From contig JAPOZE010000066.1 of NCBI GenBank assembly GCA_026706225.1, forward strand, positions 1-8,208: DNA of 8,208 bases, in the 5' to 3' direction. Within the stretch, counting starts at the first letter, position 1, and each line of letters opens with the position of its first letter. Both the position numbers and the translations under genes were made by a program. The DNA is from Acidobacteriota bacterium (GTDB taxonomy: Bacteria; Acidobacteriota; Terriglobia; Versatilivoradales; Versatilivoraceae). The notes below the pieces were generated by a model. The model made no database searches and was not told the origin of the DNA. It worked only from the letters and a program-made list of their open reading frames with translations. Below, piece by piece: positions 6,623-8,208 of the stretch.

Positions 6623-6636
6623 AGGAGGGTCATCAA
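6609..6636 (-). promoter_or_regulatory. Predicted promoter of the beta-propeller/SDR/enolase-superfamily unit
   Basis: On the minus strand TTGATG (6636-6631, 4/6 to TTGACA) is followed after 16 bp by a perfect TATAAT (6614-6609). Transcription would start near 6602, giving a leader of about 89 nt before the GTG at 6513. The -10 box sits in the spacer of the inverted repeat, so repression by a bound dimer is plausible. Confidence 0.55.
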
Positions 6637-6641
6637 GCCCG

Positions 6642-6671
6642 ATGAGAAATGCGGGCCTGTCTCGGTATAAT
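6642..6671 (+). promoter_or_regulatory. Predicted promoter of the isomerase/second enolase-superfamily unit
   Basis: A perfect TATAAT (6666-6671) is preceded after 18 bp by ATGAGA (6642-6647, 4/6 to TTGACA). Transcription would start near 6678, giving a leader of about 47 nt before the ATG at 6725. Its -35 box is only 5 bp from the -35 box of the opposing promoter. A weaker inverted repeat, GCCCG (6637-6641) and CGGGC (6652-6656), flanks this -35 box. Confidence 0.5.
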
Positions 6672-6724
6672 GGGGAATCCACCTCCGAGAGAGGACATTC
6701 CAACGGAAATCGAGGACAGCGCCG

Positions 6725-7567
6725 ATGAGCGACATCAGCTATAGCACAGTGGGGTTTCGGGACCGGGATGTGGAGGCTGCCCTGGACGGGGTCGCCGCCG
6801 CGGGATTCACCCAAACCGAAATCTTGGGACAAGAGCCTCACCTGGCAGTCCCTCCCACGGGCAAGGCCTTGGGGGAATTTCGCGCCCGCCTGGTGTCCCG
6901 AGGGCTTCGGGCCAGAACGGTTCATGCTCCCCTGACCCGGAATGTCCTGGGAGCCCCCGAGGAAAACTGGCGCCTGGAAGTCGTCGAGGTATTGGCCGGC
7001 TACCTCCGGCTGGCCGCCGCCCTGGAGGCCACCGAGGTCATCATTCACCCGGTTCCCAACCCCATTTTCGTTCCCGAGGGTGACGATCCCGAGGTGGCTC
7101 GACGCATCGCCGAGGCGGTGCCGCGATCCCTGGACCGACTGGTCCCGGTCGCCGGCCGCGAAGGCGTCCGTATCCTGCTGGAAAACCTGCCCTACTCCTG
7201 CGGCTATCCCTACCGTGGCATGCAGGAATTGAGGCCGCTGGTGGACGGTTACCCCGAGGATCAACTGGGACTGGTGATCGATACCGGACACGCCTGGACG
7301 ATGAATCGGGATCCCTCGCGGGAGATCGAGCTCGCCGGGTCCCGACTCCAGGGAACCCACCTGCAGGACGTCGACTACGAACAACCCAACGACAACCACT
7401 GGGTCCCCACCCATGGAGGACTGGACTGGCCGGCCATCCGCGAAGCGCTGGCCTCGGTGGGATATTCCGGACCCTGGACCTTTGAAGTCGCCCGGGGAAC
7501 ACAAGGGGAAACTCCTGACCAGTTGGCGCACTTGACCCGCCAGGTGGCGCGCTCCTGGGGCCTCTAA
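6725..7567 (+). CDS. Sugar phosphate isomerase/epimerase family protein (xylose isomerase-like TIM barrel)
   Basis: This 280-residue protein has the length and layout of the AP-endonuclease-2/xylose isomerase-like barrel family, whose members isomerise, epimerise or dehydrate sugars and sugar derivatives with a divalent metal. Predicted metal or active-site residues at strand ends are His67 (VHAPL), His108 (IIHPV), Glu153 (LLENLPY), Asp186 and His189 (VIDTGHAW), His212 (GTHLQDVD), His225/His230 in the DNHWVPTHGGLDW segment, and Glu254 (WTFEVARG). There is no signal peptide, so it should be cytoplasmic. GAGG (6712-6715) lies 9 nt before the ATG at 6725. It heads the plus-strand arm of the divergon, and its TAA directly abuts the ATG of the next gene. 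The exact substrate is unknown. The context with enolase-superfamily enzymes suggests carbohydrate or sugar-acid catabolism. Confidence 0.9.
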   Translation: MSDISYSTVGFRDRDVEAALDGVAAAGFTQTEILGQEPHLAVPPTGKALGEFRARLVSRGLRARTVHAPLTRNVLGAPEENWRLEVVEVLAGYLRLAAALEATEVIIHPVPNPIFVPEGDDPEVARRIAEAVPRSLDRLVPVAGREGVRILLENLPYSCGYPYRGMQELRPLVDGYPEDQLGLVIDTGHAWTMNRDPSREIELAGSRLQGTHLQDVDYEQPNDNHWVPTHGGLDWPAIREALASVGYSGPWTFEVARGTQGETPDQLAHLTRQVARSWGL

Positions 7568-8208
7568 ATGAAGATTACCGACATCCGTGTCCATGGCGGT
7601 CGCCTTTCCAGCCTGACTTTCGTCGAGGTGGACACCGACGAAGGCCTGACCGGAATCGGCGTCACCGGCTCGCCCTCCTGGATCATCGGGCCCATTGTCC
7701 TGGACCGCCAGGGAGGATTGATCCGCTTTCTGCTTGGCCGGGACCCGCTGGAACCCGGCCGCCTCTGGGTGCGCATGTTCCAGGACTGGCAGGCCCTCAG
7801 GGGGCGCGGCGGCGAGGGAGGCATGGCCGTCAACGCCATGGGAGCCGTCGACATGGCACTTTGGGATCTGGCCGGAAAAGTCCTGAACCAGCCGCTCTGC
7901 AAGCTGCTGGGGGGAGCGGTTCAGAGCCGGGTCATGGCCTATGCCAGCGGGACGGCCTTCGATCTCGACTCCCTGGCGGGAAATGTCCCGCCCCGGCTTA
8001 AGTCCCCCGAACAGTTGGCAGCGGAAAGCGCGTCCTTTGTCCGGCGGGGGTTCCGGGCCGTCAAGTTCGGATGGGGCAACCACTTCCGCACCGAGGACGA
8101 AGAGAGGCTGGCCGCCATCCGCCAGGCCATCGGACCGGAGACTCGCCTGATGCTCGACTTCGGCTGTCCGGCCTATTGGACCCCCGGCTGGAACCTCAAG
8201 GAAGCCAT
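7568..8208 (+). CDS. Enolase-superfamily enzyme (mandelate racemase/muconate lactonizing subgroup), 3'-truncated by window edge
   Basis: The frame opens at ATG 7568 right after the TAA of the isomerase gene (zero gap, so translation is probably coupled). It stays open to the window edge with 213 codons, against about 370-400 for the family. The N-terminal capping domain is seen through MGAVDMALWDLAGKVL (91-106) and CKLLGG (111-116). The barrel begins near 120 with VMAYASG. AVKFGWG (164-170) gives the Lys166-x-Gly motif, and LMLDFG (195-199 region) gives Asp197, the predicted first metal ligand. The remaining ligands, Glu, Glu and the His/Asp dyad, lie beyond the edge. The VKFGW motif and the GKVLxxPxxKLLGG block match the minus-strand enolase-superfamily gene, so the two probably belong to related subfamilies. 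The rest of the two proteins differs clearly, including an extra stretch at residues 128-150, so they are paralogues and not a recent duplication. Confidence 0.9.
   Translation, partial: MKITDIRVHGGRLSSLTFVEVDTDEGLTGIGVTGSPSWIIGPIVLDRQGGLIRFLLGRDPLEPGRLWVRMFQDWQALRGRGGEGGMAVNAMGAVDMALWDLAGKVLNQPLCKLLGGAVQSRVMAYASGTAFDLDSLAGNVPPRLKSPEQLAAESASFVRRGFRAVKFGWGNHFRTEDEERLAAIRQAIGPETRLMLDFGCPAYWTPGWNLKEA

Noticed and set aside
6637..6656. Second operator formed by GCCCG/CGGGC around the plus-strand -35 box
   Set aside because: Five-bp GC-only arms with a 15-bp repeat distance are expected by chance in GC-rich DNA. Noted in the promoter entry but not called separately.
6551..8083. A 510-codon minus-strand open frame opposite the isomerase and second enolase-superfamily genes
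   Set aside because: It runs through the divergent promoter region and two well-supported genes, and its product shows no family motifs. It is an antisense shadow.

Overview
This is a GC-rich bacterial window, densely packed with genes that share one codon style. It has no RNA genes, CRISPR arrays or mobile elements. The gene set is an ApgM-type phosphoglycerate mutase, a UroD-like methyltransferase with its own corrinoid protein, enolase-superfamily sugar-acid enzymes, an SDR, a secreted PQQ-like beta-propeller starting with a WPQFRGP motif, and a sugar phosphate isomerase/epimerase. This mix resembles Acidobacteriota or PVC-type (Planctomycetes/Verrucomicrobia) heterotrophs. The lineage is inferred from gene content and is not proven by any marker in the window.

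Layout. (1) Bases 1-989, plus strand: the 3' part of apgM, cut off by the left edge. (2) Bases 1024-3129, plus strand: a predicted promoter, then a UroD/MtaA-like methyltransferase and, 104 bp later, a corrinoid-binding protein. Together they look like a methyl-transfer module. (3) Bases 3139-6513, minus strand: a three-gene unit transcribed leftwards in the order secreted EF-hand beta-propeller, SDR dehydrogenase, enolase-superfamily enzyme. It meets unit 2 tail to tail with only 9 bp between, and a perfect 8-bp hairpin covers that junction. (4) Bases 6725-8208, plus strand: a xylose-isomerase-like TIM-barrel protein followed with no gap by a second enolase-superfamily gene, cut off by the right edge.

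Units 3 and 4 diverge from a 211-bp region (6514-6724). It holds two back-to-back sigma70-like promoters, each with a perfect TATAAT. A perfect 8-bp inverted repeat flanks the minus-strand -10 box. This looks like a regulated divergon for sugar or sugar-acid catabolism: dehydration by the enolase-superfamily enzymes, oxidation by the SDR, isomerisation by the TIM-barrel protein, and a secreted protein of unknown binding role. The neighbouring corrinoid methyl-transfer pair could feed the same metabolism, for example by removing methyl groups from methylated substrates. That link rests on proximity only, because the pair has its own promoter and faces the other way.

The most notable points are the operator/promoter arrangement at 6595-6671, the loss of the usual His-x-Cys...Cys zinc motif in the methyltransferase, two related enolase-superfamily enzymes with the same Lys-x-Gly motif on opposite arms of the divergon, and two EF-hands inserted in the beta-propeller. 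No gene-free stretch exceeds about 210 bp.
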